Below, piece after piece: positions 16,612-26,099 of a DNA stretch of 64,000 bases. The position numbers were made by a program, and so were the translations under genes. Each line of letters starts with the position of its first letter. Within the stretch, counting starts at the first letter, position 1. The stretch comes from an uncultured Tenacibaculum sp. (GTDB lineage Bacteria > Bacteroidota > Bacteroidia > Flavobacteriales > Flavobacteriaceae). A model generated the notes under the pieces. It saw only the letters and a program-made list of their open reading frames with translations, searched no databases and had not been told where the DNA came from. The stretch is from assembly GCF_947504135.1 (NCBI RefSeq), contig NZ_CANNGG010000004.1, positions 248,001-312,000 on the forward strand, given 5' to 3'.

Positions 16612-16976
16612 TACCTTATCTATAAATATTCTTACAGGAAAAAACCTAGATGTTACTAATTTTAAGATTATTTTAATATATTGTTAAGTGTTTTAACAGC
16701 TTACATCTACTTCAACAACTACTGAATTAGAAAAACCTCTTATTAAATTGTATCCGTTGAAAAATCAATAATTTTAAAAAACAAACAATAACAACACCTA
16801 GTTTAGTACATTATTTTTAGTTCTTTCTCTATAATTATTTTCTGCTTCTAGTAGTTATTATCGTTTATAAAAGCAAAAAACTAACTGTAAACATTTACTC
16901 TTAAAACTTGCTCAATATAATTCTTTGTACTACTTTTATTTTAGATCATAATAAAACAAACAAGAGCTTTTAGTGT
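16612..16976. other. Intergenic region upstream of relA/spoT, nothing recognised
   Basis: 365 bp of AT-rich DNA with no open frame above ~30 codons, no repeat and no strong hairpin that I can see. It presumably holds the relA/spoT promoter, but no clean TTG/TAnnTTTG pair was found near position 16977. Confidence 0.4.
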
Positions 16977-19193
16977 ATGAGTTATAATGTAACGATAGAA
17001 GAAGAGAACAAAGAGATAGCTAGCAGGTATAAAAAATTATTAAAAGGTACGTATCAAACTTTATCTGAAGATGATAAAAAACTGATTCGTAAAGCTTTTG
17101 ACATTGCTGTAGAAGCACATTCTAAACAGCGAAGAAAAACAGGAGAGCCCTATATTTATCATCCTATTGCCGTTGCTAAGATTGTTGCTGACGAAATAGG
17201 CTTGGGAGCTACTTCTATTGCTGCAGCTTTACTTCACGATGTTGTTGAAGATACACCTTACACTATTGATGATATGGAGCGTTTGTTTGGAGAAAACATT
17301 GCCCGCATTGTTAGTGGTTTAACTAAAATATCTAACTTAAAACAAGAACAAGACTACTCTATACAAGCAGAGAATTTTAGAAAAATGTTACTCACATTAC
17401 ATGATGATGTTCGAGTAATACTTATCAAAATAGCTGATAGGTTGCACAATATGCAAACTATGGATTCGATGCCTCCTCACAAACAGGTAAAAATAGCATC
17501 TGAAACCTTGTACATTTATGCTCCTCTTGCACATCGTTTAGGTTTATACAACATTAAAACCGAGTTAGAAGATTTAGGACTAAAATATACTGAACCAGAT
17601 GTGTATCAAGATATTTTAACTAAAATTAAAGAAAGTAAAGAGGATCAACAAAAATATATCGACAGCTTTACGGGGATTTTAAAAGAGGCCTTAGATAATG
17701 AAGAGTTTAATTATGATATAAAAGGACGTTTTAAATCTATTTTTTCTATCCGAAGAAAAATGCGAAAACAAAATGTAACTTTTGATGAAGTATATGACAA
17801 GTTTGCTATTCGAATTGTTTATGAGCCTTCTTCGGGCGATGAAAAGTTTGATGCTTGGAAAATATACTCAATCGTTACAGACTTTTTTAAACCTAACCCT
17901 GCCCGTTTACGCGATTGGATTTCTCAACCAAAATCTACAGGGTATGAAGCACTACATATTACGGTCATTGGTCCTCAAGCAAAATGGGTAGAAGTACAAA
18001 TTCGCTCAGACAGAATGGATGAAATAGCCGAAAAAGGTTATGCTGCTCATTTTAAATACAAACAAGGGTCTGTTAAAGAAAATGGCCTAGAAGAATGGTT
18101 AAATCGTTTAAAAGAAAGTTTAGAAAACCAGAGTTTAGACGCTGTAGATTTTGTTGAAGATTTTAAACTAAACCTTTATGCCAAAGAAATTTATGTCTTT
18201 ACTCCTAAAGGAGATTTAAAATCACTTCCTAAAGGTGCATCTGCATTAGATTTTGCCTTTTCTGTACATACCGATGTTGGATTAAAATGTCGTGGGGCAA
18301 AAGTAAACGGAAAGCTAGTGCCGTTAAGTCACGAATTAAAAAGTGGAGATCAAGTTGAAGTTCTTACTGCGGCTAACAATAAACCTAATGTACGTTGGCT
18401 AGATTTTGTACTAACCGCAAGAGCTAGAGCTAAAATTAAATCGGCTTTAAAGGCTGAGGAAAAGAAAATAGCAGAAGAAGGAAAAGCTATTTTACAACGA
18501 AAGCTGCGTCATTTAAAAATCAATTCTAGTGAAAAGGTTATTCATGAATTAGCAAGTTATTTTGGACTAAAAACTAGCTTCGACTTATTTTATCGAGTTG
18601 GTAATGGTGCTATAGACAACACACAGCTTAAAGAGTTTGTTGCTCAAAGAAGTAATCGTCTTATGGGATTTATCAAAAATACCTTTAGACGTTCTCCATC
18701 AAAAGAAATATCAGAAAAAGAAGAAGTTACAAACAAATATGATGCTTTAGTTTTTGGTAAAGAAGAGCAAACGTTAGATTATACTTTAGCTAAATGTTGT
18801 TCTCCTATTCCAGGTGATAAAGTTTTCGGGTTTGTTACTATTAATGAGGGAATAAAGGTACATAAAAATGATTGCCCTAATGCTATTTCGTTACAATCAA
18901 ACTACGCTTATAGAATTATGCCTGCTAAATGGATTGATTCTACCAAGCAAGAGTTTACAGCTATTTTGCACCTTTCTGGTATGGATAATAAAGGAATCGT
19001 AAATAACATTACTAGAATAATTTCAAATAGTATGGATGTATTTATTCATAGCATTAATATTTCTGGAGACAATGGTGTGTTTGATGGAAAACTATCGTTA
19101 AGTGTAAAAAACAAGACTCAACTAGATAAATTAATTAATAACATGAAACAAGTGGAAGGCGTTCAAAAAGTTGAGCGTGTTAATACTTTGTAA
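16977..19193 (+). CDS. Bifunctional (p)ppGpp synthetase/hydrolase (RelA/SpoT)
   Basis: 738 aa, normal for long RSH enzymes. Domains in order: HD hydrolase (about 45-200) with HSKQRRKTGEPYIYHP and LLHDVVEDT (H87, D88), so hydrolysis should be active; the synthetase domain (about 230-345) with DKFAIRIVY and STGYEALHITV; TGS (about 390-455) with VFTPKGDLKSLPKGASALDF; and a C-terminal ACT domain (about 660-738). It makes and degrades the stringent-response alarmone and would be ribosome-associated. It is followed after 74 bp by the Fur-family gene, which has its own promoter. Confidence 0.95.
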   Translation: MSYNVTIEEENKEIASRYKKLLKGTYQTLSEDDKKLIRKAFDIAVEAHSKQRRKTGEPYIYHPIAVAKIVADEIGLGATSIAAALLHDVVEDTPYTIDDMERLFGENIARIVSGLTKISNLKQEQDYSIQAENFRKMLLTLHDDVRVILIKIADRLHNMQTMDSMPPHKQVKIASETLYIYAPLAHRLGLYNIKTELEDLGLKYTEPDVYQDILTKIKESKEDQQKYIDSFTGILKEALDNEEFNYDIKGRFKSIFSIRRKMRKQNVTFDEVYDKFAIRIVYEPSSGDEKFDAWKIYSIVTDFFKPNPARLRDWISQPKSTGYEALHITVIGPQAKWVEVQIRSDRMDEIAEKGYAAHFKYKQGSVKENGLEEWLNRLKESLENQSLDAVDFVEDFKLNLYAKEIYVFTPKGDLKSLPKGASALDFAFSVHTDVGLKCRGAKVNGKLVPLSHELKSGDQVEVLTAANNKPNVRWLDFVLTARARAKIKSALKAEEKKIAEEGKAILQRKLRHLKINSSEKVIHELASYFGLKTSFDLFYRVGNGAIDNTQLKEFVAQRSNRLMGFIKNTFRRSPSKEISEKEEVTNKYDALVFGKEEQTLDYTLAKCCSPIPGDKVFGFVTINEGIKVHKNDCPNAISLQSNYAYRIMPAKWIDSTKQEFTAILHLSGMDNKGIVNNITRIISNSMDVFIHSINISGDNGVFDGKLSLSVKNKTQLDKLINNMKQVEGVQKVERVNTL

Positions 19194-19211
19194 ATTTCAT
19201 TTTTAACATCC

Positions 19212-19243
19212 TTGTATTTTATCAAGAAATAAACGTAAATTTG
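19212..19243 (+). promoter_or_regulatory. Promoter of the fur-purA unit
   Basis: TTG (19212-19214), a 21-bp spacer and TAAATTTG (19236-19243), about 24 bp before the Fur-family ATG. Confidence 0.6.
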
Positions 19244-19267
19244 TCCTTTCGTAAAATTTAAAAATAA

Positions 19268-19717
19268 ATGAGTAATTCAGCCGAAAATCAAGAAATTGTA
19301 AAAAAAGTATTCACTTCTTTTTTAGAAGAGAATAAGCACCGTAAAACACCAGAACGTTACGCTATTTTACAAGAGATTTACGATGCTGATGAGCATTTTG
19401 ATATCGAATCTTTATACATTAAGATGAAAAACAAAAACTATCGTGTAAGTAGAGCTACGCTTTATAATACGATGGATTTATTGTTAGACTGTGGTTTGGT
19501 TCGTAAACATCAGTTTGAAGGTCAATCAATGGCGCGTTACGAAAAAAGTTACTTCGACAAAAATCACGACCATGTAATACTTACTGATAGTGGTGAAGTA
19601 AAAGAGTTTTGCGACCCAAGAATTCAGATTATCAAAAAAACAATTGAGGATGTTTTTGATATAGACATTCACAACCATTCACTTTATTTCTACGGAACAA
19701 AAAGAAACAACAAATAA
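19268..19717 (+). CDS. Fur-family transcriptional regulator
   Basis: 149 aa. The N-terminal winged helix shows the family pattern [20 protein letters not shown] then [18 protein letters not shown]. The dimerisation half contains [15 protein letters not shown] and a histidine-containing tail ([13 protein letters not shown]), providing metal-site histidines. The C-terminal CxxC pairs of Fur/PerR structural zinc sites are absent, which is common in Bacteroidota members. The metal (Fe, Mn or peroxide-sensing) cannot be decided here. It lies 23 bp before purA and is likely co-transcribed with it. Confidence 0.88.
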   Translation: MSNSAENQEIVKKVFTSFLEENKHRKTPERYAILQEIYDADEHFDIESLYIKMKNKNYRVSRATLYNTMDLLLDCGLVRKHQFEGQSMARYEKSYFDKNHDHVILTDSGEVKEFCDPRIQIIKKTIEDVFDIDIHNHSLYFYGTKRNNK

Positions 19718-19740
19718 AAACACACTTAACAACACACTAA

Positions 19741-21012
19741 ATGGCAGTAGATTTATTACTCGGACTACAATGGGGAGACGAGGGAAAAGGTAAGATTGTA
19801 GACGTTTTAACAAAAAACTACGATATAATCGCGCGTTTTCAAGGAGGTCCAAATGCTGGTCACACACTAATTTTTGATGGAAACAAACATGTATTACATA
19901 CCATTCCTTCAGGTATTTTTCATAAAACAGCTTTAAACGTAGTAGGTAACGGAGTGGTTATTGACCCTGTTATCTTTCAAAAAGAATTAGAAAACTTAGA
20001 TAAGCATAATATTGATTATACTTCTAAATTATTAATTTCTCGTAAAGCACACTTAATTTTACCAACGCACCGATTATTAGACGCAGCTTCTGAAACTTCA
20101 AAAGGAAAAGCAAAAATCGGTTCTACTTTAAAAGGAATTGGACCTACTTATATGGACAAAACTGGTAGAAACGGAATGCGTGTTGGTGATTTAGAGTTAG
20201 ACAACTGGAAAGAAAAATATAGAGCTTTAACTGAAAAGCATTTAAGTATGTTAGCATACTTTGATGTTCAAATCGATTACGATTTAGACGAGTTAGAAGC
20301 TGAGTTTTCTAGAGGAATTGAAAAATTAAAAACATTACAGTTTATTGATTCTGAAGAGTTTTTAAACAACGCTATTAAAGAAGGTAAAACTATTTTAGCT
20401 GAAGGAGCTCAAGGATCGTTATTAGACATCGATTTTGGAACGTATCCGTTTGTAACTTCATCTAACACTACTGCAGCTGGTGCTTGTACTGGTTTAGGAG
20501 TTGCTCCTAACAGAATTGGTGAAGTTTTCGGTATTTTTAAAGCATACACTACTCGTGTAGGTTCTGGACCTTTCCCTACTGAATTATTTGACGAAGACGG
20601 AGCTACTATGGCGAAAGTTGGTCATGAATTTGGAGCTACAACTGGACGTGCTCGTCGTTGTGGATGGTTAGATTTAGTTGCTTTAAAGTATGCTGTTGAT
20701 GTAAACGGTGTTACGCAATTAATGATGATGAAAGGTGATGTCTTATCTGGTTTTGACACTTTAAAAGTTTGTACTTCTTACAACTATAAAGGAGAAGAAA
20801 TTTCTCACTTACCTTATAATATTGAGCCAGAAAATGTAAGTGTAAACTATACAGAATTCAAAGGTTGGGAAGATGATTTAACAAAAATGACTTCTGCTGA
20901 TGATTTGCCTCAAAACTTATTAGACTACATCGCGTTTATTGAAAAAGAAACGGGTGTACCTGTAAAAATAGTTTCAGTAGGACCTGATAGAAAACAAACA
21001 ATTAATAGATAA
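19741..21012 (+). CDS. purA: Adenylosuccinate synthetase
   Basis: 423 aa, normal length. It joins IMP and aspartate using GTP, the first committed step to AMP. The N-terminal P-loop GLQWGDEGKGK (about 8-18) contains the catalytic Asp and the Mg ligand; GPNAGHTL carries the catalytic histidine; GSTLKGIGPTYMDKTGR, TTGRARRCGW and GPDRKQT are family blocks. It follows the Fur-family gene closely and ends just before a strong terminator. Confidence 0.97.
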   Translation: MAVDLLLGLQWGDEGKGKIVDVLTKNYDIIARFQGGPNAGHTLIFDGNKHVLHTIPSGIFHKTALNVVGNGVVIDPVIFQKELENLDKHNIDYTSKLLISRKAHLILPTHRLLDAASETSKGKAKIGSTLKGIGPTYMDKTGRNGMRVGDLELDNWKEKYRALTEKHLSMLAYFDVQIDYDLDELEAEFSRGIEKLKTLQFIDSEEFLNNAIKEGKTILAEGAQGSLLDIDFGTYPFVTSSNTTAAGACTGLGVAPNRIGEVFGIFKAYTTRVGSGPFPTELFDEDGATMAKVGHEFGATTGRARRCGWLDLVALKYAVDVNGVTQLMMMKGDVLSGFDTLKVCTSYNYKGEEISHLPYNIEPENVSVNYTEFKGWEDDLTKMTSADDLPQNLLDYIAFIEKETGVPVKIVSVGPDRKQTINR

Positions 21013-21018
21013 AAATTT

Positions 21019-21044
21019 AAGGAGCTCAATTGAGCTCCTTTTTT
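21019..21044 (+). terminator. Intrinsic terminator of purA
   Basis: A perfect 22-bp palindrome (21019-21040, centred on CAATTG) followed by T-residues. The next start codon (21045) comes directly after the T-run. Confidence 0.88.
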
Positions 21045-21578
21045 ATGATAGTAAAAGAATATTTAGAGAACATTAGTACACAGTTTAAATCGTATAAAGA
21101 AGTAGCTGATAAAACGATTGCTCAATTAGAAGAAAAAGACTTACACTGGAAATACAATGAAGAAAGTAACAGTATAGCTGCTATTATTGTTCATATATCA
21201 GAAAATATGCTGTCACGTTGGACGGACTTTTTTACTTCTGACGGAGAAAAAGAATGGAGAAATAGAGATGCTGAGTTTGAAACTCATGATTTATCAAAAA
21301 AAGAATTGATTGCTCAATGGGAAAAGGGTTGGAACTGTCTTTTTACTGCTTTAGACTCTTTAAACGAAGAAAACTTCAATCAACCTATTCTTATCAGAAA
21401 TAAACAAGTTAAGTTAATTGAAAGTATTACTAGGCAAATAGTTCATTTTCCTTATCATATTGGTCAAATAGCTTATGTAGATAAGATGATTTTAAACGAT
21501 AAATGGCAAACAGCTTCTATTGCCAAAGGAAAATCTAAAGAGTTTACACAGGCTCAGTTTGAAAAAAACTCAAAATAA
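21045..21578 (+). CDS. DinB-like / DUF1572 family protein
   Basis: 177 aa from ATG 21045, a four-helix bundle of the DinB/YfiT type. Recognisable pieces are LHWKYNEESNSIAAIIVHIS with a histidine, SRWTDFFTSDGEK, and the C-terminal QIVHFPYHIGQIAYVDKMI, whose two histidines would complete a three-histidine metal site. A TTG start 15 bp upstream would fall inside the purA terminator, so the ATG is preferred. Its start codon abuts the terminator U-tract, so expression depends on read-through or a cryptic promoter. The family includes thiol-dependent metal enzymes (for example BstA), compatible with a bacillithiol producer, but this is inference. Confidence 0.8.
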   Translation: MIVKEYLENISTQFKSYKEVADKTIAQLEEKDLHWKYNEESNSIAAIIVHISENMLSRWTDFFTSDGEKEWRNRDAEFETHDLSKKELIAQWEKGWNCLFTALDSLNEENFNQPILIRNKQVKLIESITRQIVHFPYHIGQIAYVDKMILNDKWQTASIAKGKSKEFTQAQFEKNSK

Positions 21579-21609
21579 AAAAAGGGAAGTTAATTAACTT
21601 CCCTTTTTT
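21578..21609. terminator. Bidirectional intrinsic terminator
   Basis: A palindrome built on GGGAAGTTAATTAACTTCCC with A- and T-runs on either side, between the convergent DinB-like and decarboxylase genes. Confidence 0.9.
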
Positions 21610-21613
21610 ATTT

Positions 21614-23041
21614 CTAGCTATTTAAAATTTTCTCTCCAAATTGATGACACAACTCTAAGGTTTCTTTAACATCTTCCATTGTAGTTTTCGGATTAATTAA
21701 ACACATTCTCAATACTACTTGTTTATTAAGTATTGTAGTAACTAATAGTGCCTCCCTAGAATCCATTACCCTCTGAGATATCTGCTGATTTAATTTATCT
21801 AGCTCTTTTTCTGATAAGTCTAACCCGATAGGGTTATATCTGAAGTTGATAACTGCCAACGTAGCTGGAGAAATAATTTCCCAGTTTCTACTTTTACGTA
21901 GCATCTTTTCTACATCGTCCGCTAACTGAATGTTATAACTTACTGCCTGTTTAAAAGTATCTAACCCATAAGTTTTAATAGACATATAAAACTTTAATGC
22001 TCTTAAACGTCTTGTTAACTGAATTCCGTAGTCATAAAAATTAATTTCAGATTCATTTCCTTCAATATCACGTAAATACTCAGGTTTTTCACTAAATGTA
22101 TTACTTAACCAAGAAGAGTCTTTTACTAATAAACATCCTATTTCATAAGGTTGATAAAACCATTTATGCGGATCTACCGTTAACGAATCTGCTCGTTCTA
22201 TACCTCGTAAAGCTTTAGCTCCTTTTTCAGATAAGATTGCTGCTCCACCATAAGCTCCATCAATATGAAACCAAAGATTTTCTTCTTCACAGATATCTGC
22301 AATATCATTTAATGGATCTACAGTACCTGTATTCGTTGTTCCTGCTGAAGCTATATAACAAAACGGTTGTAAGCCCTCTAATCTGTCTTTTGCTATCGCA
22401 TTCTTTAACTTGTTGATACTAATTCTGAATTCGATATCTGTAGGTAAAATTCGAATTTGTTCTTTCTTAAACCCTAAAACGCGAATCGCTTTAATGTTTG
22501 AAGAGTGTGCTTGATCTGACAAATAAATAACTGCCTTAGAAAAATCATCTCCACACTTTAAACGTCTTGCTGTAGCCAAAGCGGTTAAGTTTGCCATAGA
22601 ACCACCACTAGTAAAAATCCCCCCTCCTTTTTCAACAGGAAAATTGTACATTTTTAGTAACCAGTTCATTGTTACAATTTCTAACTCAGCTGCTGCTGGA
22701 GAAACCATCCATCCACCAGAAAAAATATTGAATCCAGTGGCTAAACTATCAGCCATCGTACTAATAAAATTACTAGGTCCTGGCACAAATGAAAAAGCTT
22801 TAGGATGTGAAACAACGGTACTATTAGGCATTACGTTATCCATCACAAAGTCTAACACTTTTTCAGCAGGCATACCTTCTGCAGGTGCTTCTTGTAAGAA
22901 AATGCTATCCATTTCTTTTCTGGTAGCACTTGCAACAGGTTTTTTCTTGTCTAAAGTATCCCAGTGTTCAGCAATTATATCAACTATTTTATATCCGTAA
23001 GATTTCATCTCTTCTTTTGATAAATCAAAATGAGCGCTCAT
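21614..23041 (-). CDS. PLP-dependent group II decarboxylase (aromatic amino acid / glutamate decarboxylase-like)
   Basis: 475 aa. PLP-binding residues are in order: H180 in DQAHSS (ring stacking), D261 in HIDGAYGG, and Schiff-base K293 in SLTVDPHKWFYQP. SAGTTNTGTVDP and GGIFTSGGSMAN are family blocks. The N-terminal VSHPKAFSFVPGPS is typical of aromatic-L-amino-acid decarboxylase-like enzymes. It decarboxylates an amino acid to an amine; the substrate cannot be read. It is monocistronic, with a terminator at its 3' end and a divergent OstA-like gene upstream. Confidence 0.9.
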   Translation of the reverse strand: MSAHFDLSKEEMKSYGYKIVDIIAEHWDTLDKKKPVASATRKEMDSIFLQEAPAEGMPAEKVLDFVMDNVMPNSTVVSHPKAFSFVPGPSNFISTMADSLATGFNIFSGGWMVSPAAAELEIVTMNWLLKMYNFPVEKGGGIFTSGGSMANLTALATARRLKCGDDFSKAVIYLSDQAHSSNIKAIRVLGFKKEQIRILPTDIEFRISINKLKNAIAKDRLEGLQPFCYIASAGTTNTGTVDPLNDIADICEEENLWFHIDGAYGGAAILSEKGAKALRGIERADSLTVDPHKWFYQPYEIGCLLVKDSSWLSNTFSEKPEYLRDIEGNESEINFYDYGIQLTRRLRALKFYMSIKTYGLDTFKQAVSYNIQLADDVEKMLRKSRNWEIISPATLAVINFRYNPIGLDLSEKELDKLNQQISQRVMDSREALLVTTILNKQVVLRMCLINPKTTMEDVKETLELCHQFGEKILNS

Positions 23042-23152
23042 ATCTTCATATTTTTTAATTTGCTACAAAATTAACCATTTACTAAAAGACAACCTTTTAT
23101 TTATCTTGATAATTTTATTTCTTTATTAAGATTTTTGGCATGTTCTTTTCAT

Positions 23153-23160
23153 TATTTTTG
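23153..23160 (+). promoter_or_regulatory. -7 promoter element of the OstA-like gene
   Basis: TATTTTTG, 19 bp before the proposed TTG start at 23180. It rules out the further-upstream start at 23135, which would lie before the transcription start. Confidence 0.4.
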
Positions 23161-23179
23161 TGCATTAAATCGTATTATT

Positions 23180-24823
23180 TTGAAGAAACTATTTCTACTA
23201 GCTTTTATATTATTCTCTGTTGTAAGTTTTTCTCAAACAAAAAAAATCAAAATCCTTTCTACTGAACTAAGTACCGCTGATGAAAGCAAGTACCCTGGGG
23301 CAACCTTGCTAATTGGTAAGGTAAAAATGTCTCACGAAGGTGCTACGCTAGATTGCCAAAGAGCCTTATTATATAAAGACAAAAACTTATTTAAAGCCAT
23401 TGGTGAAGTAGTAATTGAACAAGGAGACACAATTATTCAATACAGTGATTTTGCTACTTATAACGGAAATACGAAAAAAGCGAAATCTTGGGGTAATGTA
23501 GAAATTAACGATAAAGAAATGACGTTAAAAACTGATACACTTCATTTTGACAGAGTTAACCAAGTACTACATTATCCTAATGGAGGAACAATTAGAGATA
23601 CCAAAAACACCCTAAAAAGTGTAAAAGGAACCTACCTTTTAAGAGATAAAAAATTCACTGCACAATCAAAAGTAACTGTTGTAAACCCTGAAAATCATTT
23701 AGAATCTGACCATTTAGATTATTATACCAATACACAGCTAGCCTATTTATATGGTCCTAGTACTATTACCAATTTAAAAGACAGTACCAAAGTATATTCT
23801 GAAAGAGGTTTTTACGACACCAATACCGATATTTCTTACTTCGTAAAAAACGCCAAATTATTTTTAAAAGAACGTACTGTTTCTGCCGACAGTTTGTACT
23901 ATGATAAACGAAAAGGCTTTGCTTCTGCTACCAACAACATCAAAGTGGTTGATACTGTTCAGAACATGGTTGCAAAAGGAAACTATGCAGAGTTATACGA
24001 GCAGAAAGATTCTTTATTCATTATTGATAGAGCCGTTGCTATTTCTGTTTTTGAAAAAGATTCAATGCACGTTGCTGGTGATAAAATTTTACTTACCGGA
24101 AAACCTGAAAAACGAATTGTACGTATTTTTAACAACGTAAAAATATTCAAATCTGACTTACAAGGAAAGTGCGATTCTATTCACACCAGCCAAGAAACAG
24201 GGCTAACACGAATGTTTAAAAGACCTATTTTATGGTCTAAAAACAGTCAAATTACAGGAGATAGTATTCAATTATTAACCAATAAAGAAACTAATAAGCT
24301 AGATTCCTTAAAAGTACTTCAAAATGCTTTTATGATTCAGCAAGATTCAATTCATAAAGAAAATTTCAACCAAATAAAAGGTCGAAATATCTATGGAAAG
24401 TTTGAAGATGATGAGCTACGTACGATGATGGTTATTGGTAATGCTGAATCATTATACTTCAATAATAATGATGAAACACAGAAGCTTGAAACCATTACCA
24501 AAGAAATAGCGAGTGATATTGAGTTTATTTTAGAAGACGGAGAAATTGCGCAAACTAAGTATTTTAAAAAATCGGAAGGAACAACTTACCCTCCTTCTGA
24601 ATTCCCTTCAGAAGAACATAAATTTAAAGGGTTTTTATGGCGTGGTGATGAGCAACCCTTAAGTGTTGAAGACATTTTTGTAAAAGACACCACTAACACT
24701 GCTCCAACAAGAGAAAAAAAGGAGTTAGACGTTGTAAAAGAAGCAAAAGAAAACTTTTTAAAGGAATCTTCTAAAAAAGAGACCAGAAAACGAAAAAAGC
24801 CAAATCTTAAAGAATTAAAATAA
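23180..24823 (+). CDS. OstA/LptA-like exported protein
   Basis: About 547 aa from a TTG start at 23180. No ATG is available, and the TTG directly precedes the signal peptide KKLFLLAFILFSVVSFSQ. The body is a long run of short beta-repeats of the OstA type (KIKILSTELSTADES; GNVEINDKEMTLKTDTLHFD; further YYDKRKGFASATNNIKVVDT), as in LptA/LptD N-domains that carry LPS across the periplasm. The C-terminus is lysine-rich (TRKRKKPNLKEL). It is likely a periplasmic or outer-membrane protein of LPS transport. It is followed at 5 bp by an aminotransferase gene. Confidence 0.82.
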   Translation: MKKLFLLAFILFSVVSFSQTKKIKILSTELSTADESKYPGATLLIGKVKMSHEGATLDCQRALLYKDKNLFKAIGEVVIEQGDTIIQYSDFATYNGNTKKAKSWGNVEINDKEMTLKTDTLHFDRVNQVLHYPNGGTIRDTKNTLKSVKGTYLLRDKKFTAQSKVTVVNPENHLESDHLDYYTNTQLAYLYGPSTITNLKDSTKVYSERGFYDTNTDISYFVKNAKLFLKERTVSADSLYYDKRKGFASATNNIKVVDTVQNMVAKGNYAELYEQKDSLFIIDRAVAISVFEKDSMHVAGDKILLTGKPEKRIVRIFNNVKIFKSDLQGKCDSIHTSQETGLTRMFKRPILWSKNSQITGDSIQLLTNKETNKLDSLKVLQNAFMIQQDSIHKENFNQIKGRNIYGKFEDDELRTMMVIGNAESLYFNNNDETQKLETITKEIASDIEFILEDGEIAQTKYFKKSEGTTYPPSEFPSEEHKFKGFLWRGDEQPLSVEDIFVKDTTNTAPTREKKELDVVKEAKENFLKESSKKETRKRKKPNLKELK

Positions 24824-24828
24824 TTCCT

Positions 24829-26007
24829 GTGAAAGACGATTTTTTAAAACACCAAGGACAAACTACTCCACATCCATTAGCTATTGAAATTTCACATGCT
24901 AACGGTAGTTATATTTATGACAGCAACGGAAAAGCTATGTTAGACTTCGTGGCGGGGGTTTCTGCTAACAGTTTAGGGCATAATCATCCAAAGGTAAACG
25001 AGGCTATAAAAAATCAGTTAGCGCAATATACACACGTAATGGTGTATGGAGAATTCATTCAAAAACCACAAGTAGAATTGTGCAAAGCTTTAGCAGCTAC
25101 CTTACCTCCTAACCTTTCATCTGTTTATTTGGTAAATTCTGGTACAGAAGCTACTGAAGGTGCTTTAAAATTAGCCAAACGTTTTACTGGTAGAAGTGAA
25201 ATTATTGCCGCTAAAAACGCCTATCACGGAAATACGCAAGGTGCTATGAGTGTTTGCGGAGCAGAGCAACAAAACCGTGCATTTCGTCCGTTAATTCCAG
25301 GAACTAAGTTTATTGAATATAACAACGAAGTAGATTTAGAAAAAATCACTAACAATACAGCAGGTGTTATCCTTGAAACCATTCAAGGAGGTGCTGGATT
25401 TATCGAGCCACAAAACAACTACTTAACAAAAGTAAAACAACGCTGTGAAGAGGTTGGAGCCTTATTAATTTTAGATGAAATCCAGTCTGGAGTTGGACGT
25501 ACAGGAACCTTTTGGGGGTTTGAAAATTACAACGTTACTCCAGATATCATCATTACGGGTAAAGGTTTAGGTGGTGGGATGCCAATCGGCGCTTTTATTG
25601 CTTCTTTTGAAGTGATGGATTGTTTAAAAGAACACCCAAAATTAGGACATATTACTACGTTTGGCGGACATCCTATAATTGCGAGTGCTGGTTTAGCTAC
25701 GGTACAAGAAATCACTTCCTCTAACTTAATGGAAGAAGCCTTACGAAAAGAAAAAATTATTCGTAATGCCTTTAAGAATCATCCTGCGGTTAAAGAAATT
25801 AGAGGTAAAGGATTAATGCTTGCTTTATTAGTAGATACTCCTGAAGCTGCCTCGCAAGTAATTTTAAACTGTTTAGACAAAGGCTTGATTTTATTCTGGT
25901 TACTTTTTGAAGGAAGAGCAATTCGTATTACGCCTCCACTCACTATTTCTGATGAAGAACTAAAAAAAGGGTGTGACCTTATTATAAGTGAGTTGGATAA
26001 GTTATAA
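24829..26007 (+). CDS. Class III aminotransferase (acetylornithine/4-aminobutyrate type)
   Basis: 392 aa, GTG start 5 bp after the OstA-like stop. PLP fold-type I marks are NSGTEATEGALKLAKRFTG (phosphate loop), AYHGNTQGAMS, ILDEIQSGVGRTGTFW (D216) and the Schiff-base K245 in ITGKGLGGGMP. Length and pattern fit the ArgD/GabT group; related genes are annotated aspartate aminotransferase family protein. No arginine-biosynthesis neighbours are present, so the substrate is not settled. An accessory cassette island begins ~90 bp after the stop. Confidence 0.9.
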   Translation: MKDDFLKHQGQTTPHPLAIEISHANGSYIYDSNGKAMLDFVAGVSANSLGHNHPKVNEAIKNQLAQYTHVMVYGEFIQKPQVELCKALAATLPPNLSSVYLVNSGTEATEGALKLAKRFTGRSEIIAAKNAYHGNTQGAMSVCGAEQQNRAFRPLIPGTKFIEYNNEVDLEKITNNTAGVILETIQGGAGFIEPQNNYLTKVKQRCEEVGALLILDEIQSGVGRTGTFWGFENYNVTPDIIITGKGLGGGMPIGAFIASFEVMDCLKEHPKLGHITTFGGHPIIASAGLATVQEITSSNLMEEALRKEKIIRNAFKNHPAVKEIRGKGLMLALLVDTPEAASQVILNCLDKGLILFWLLFEGRAIRITPPLTISDEELKKGCDLIISELDKL

Positions 26008-26099
26008 TTTATCAACGATTCACCTCTATAAAATAGACAATTACAGAGTGAAATACTAACTTTGAAAAACTGGACTAGTGCTTTTCATAAGATACTTTG

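Noticed and set aside
22644..23000. 118-codon plus-strand open frame inside the PLP decarboxylase
   Set aside because: Antisense to a well-conserved enzyme gene, with implausible composition.
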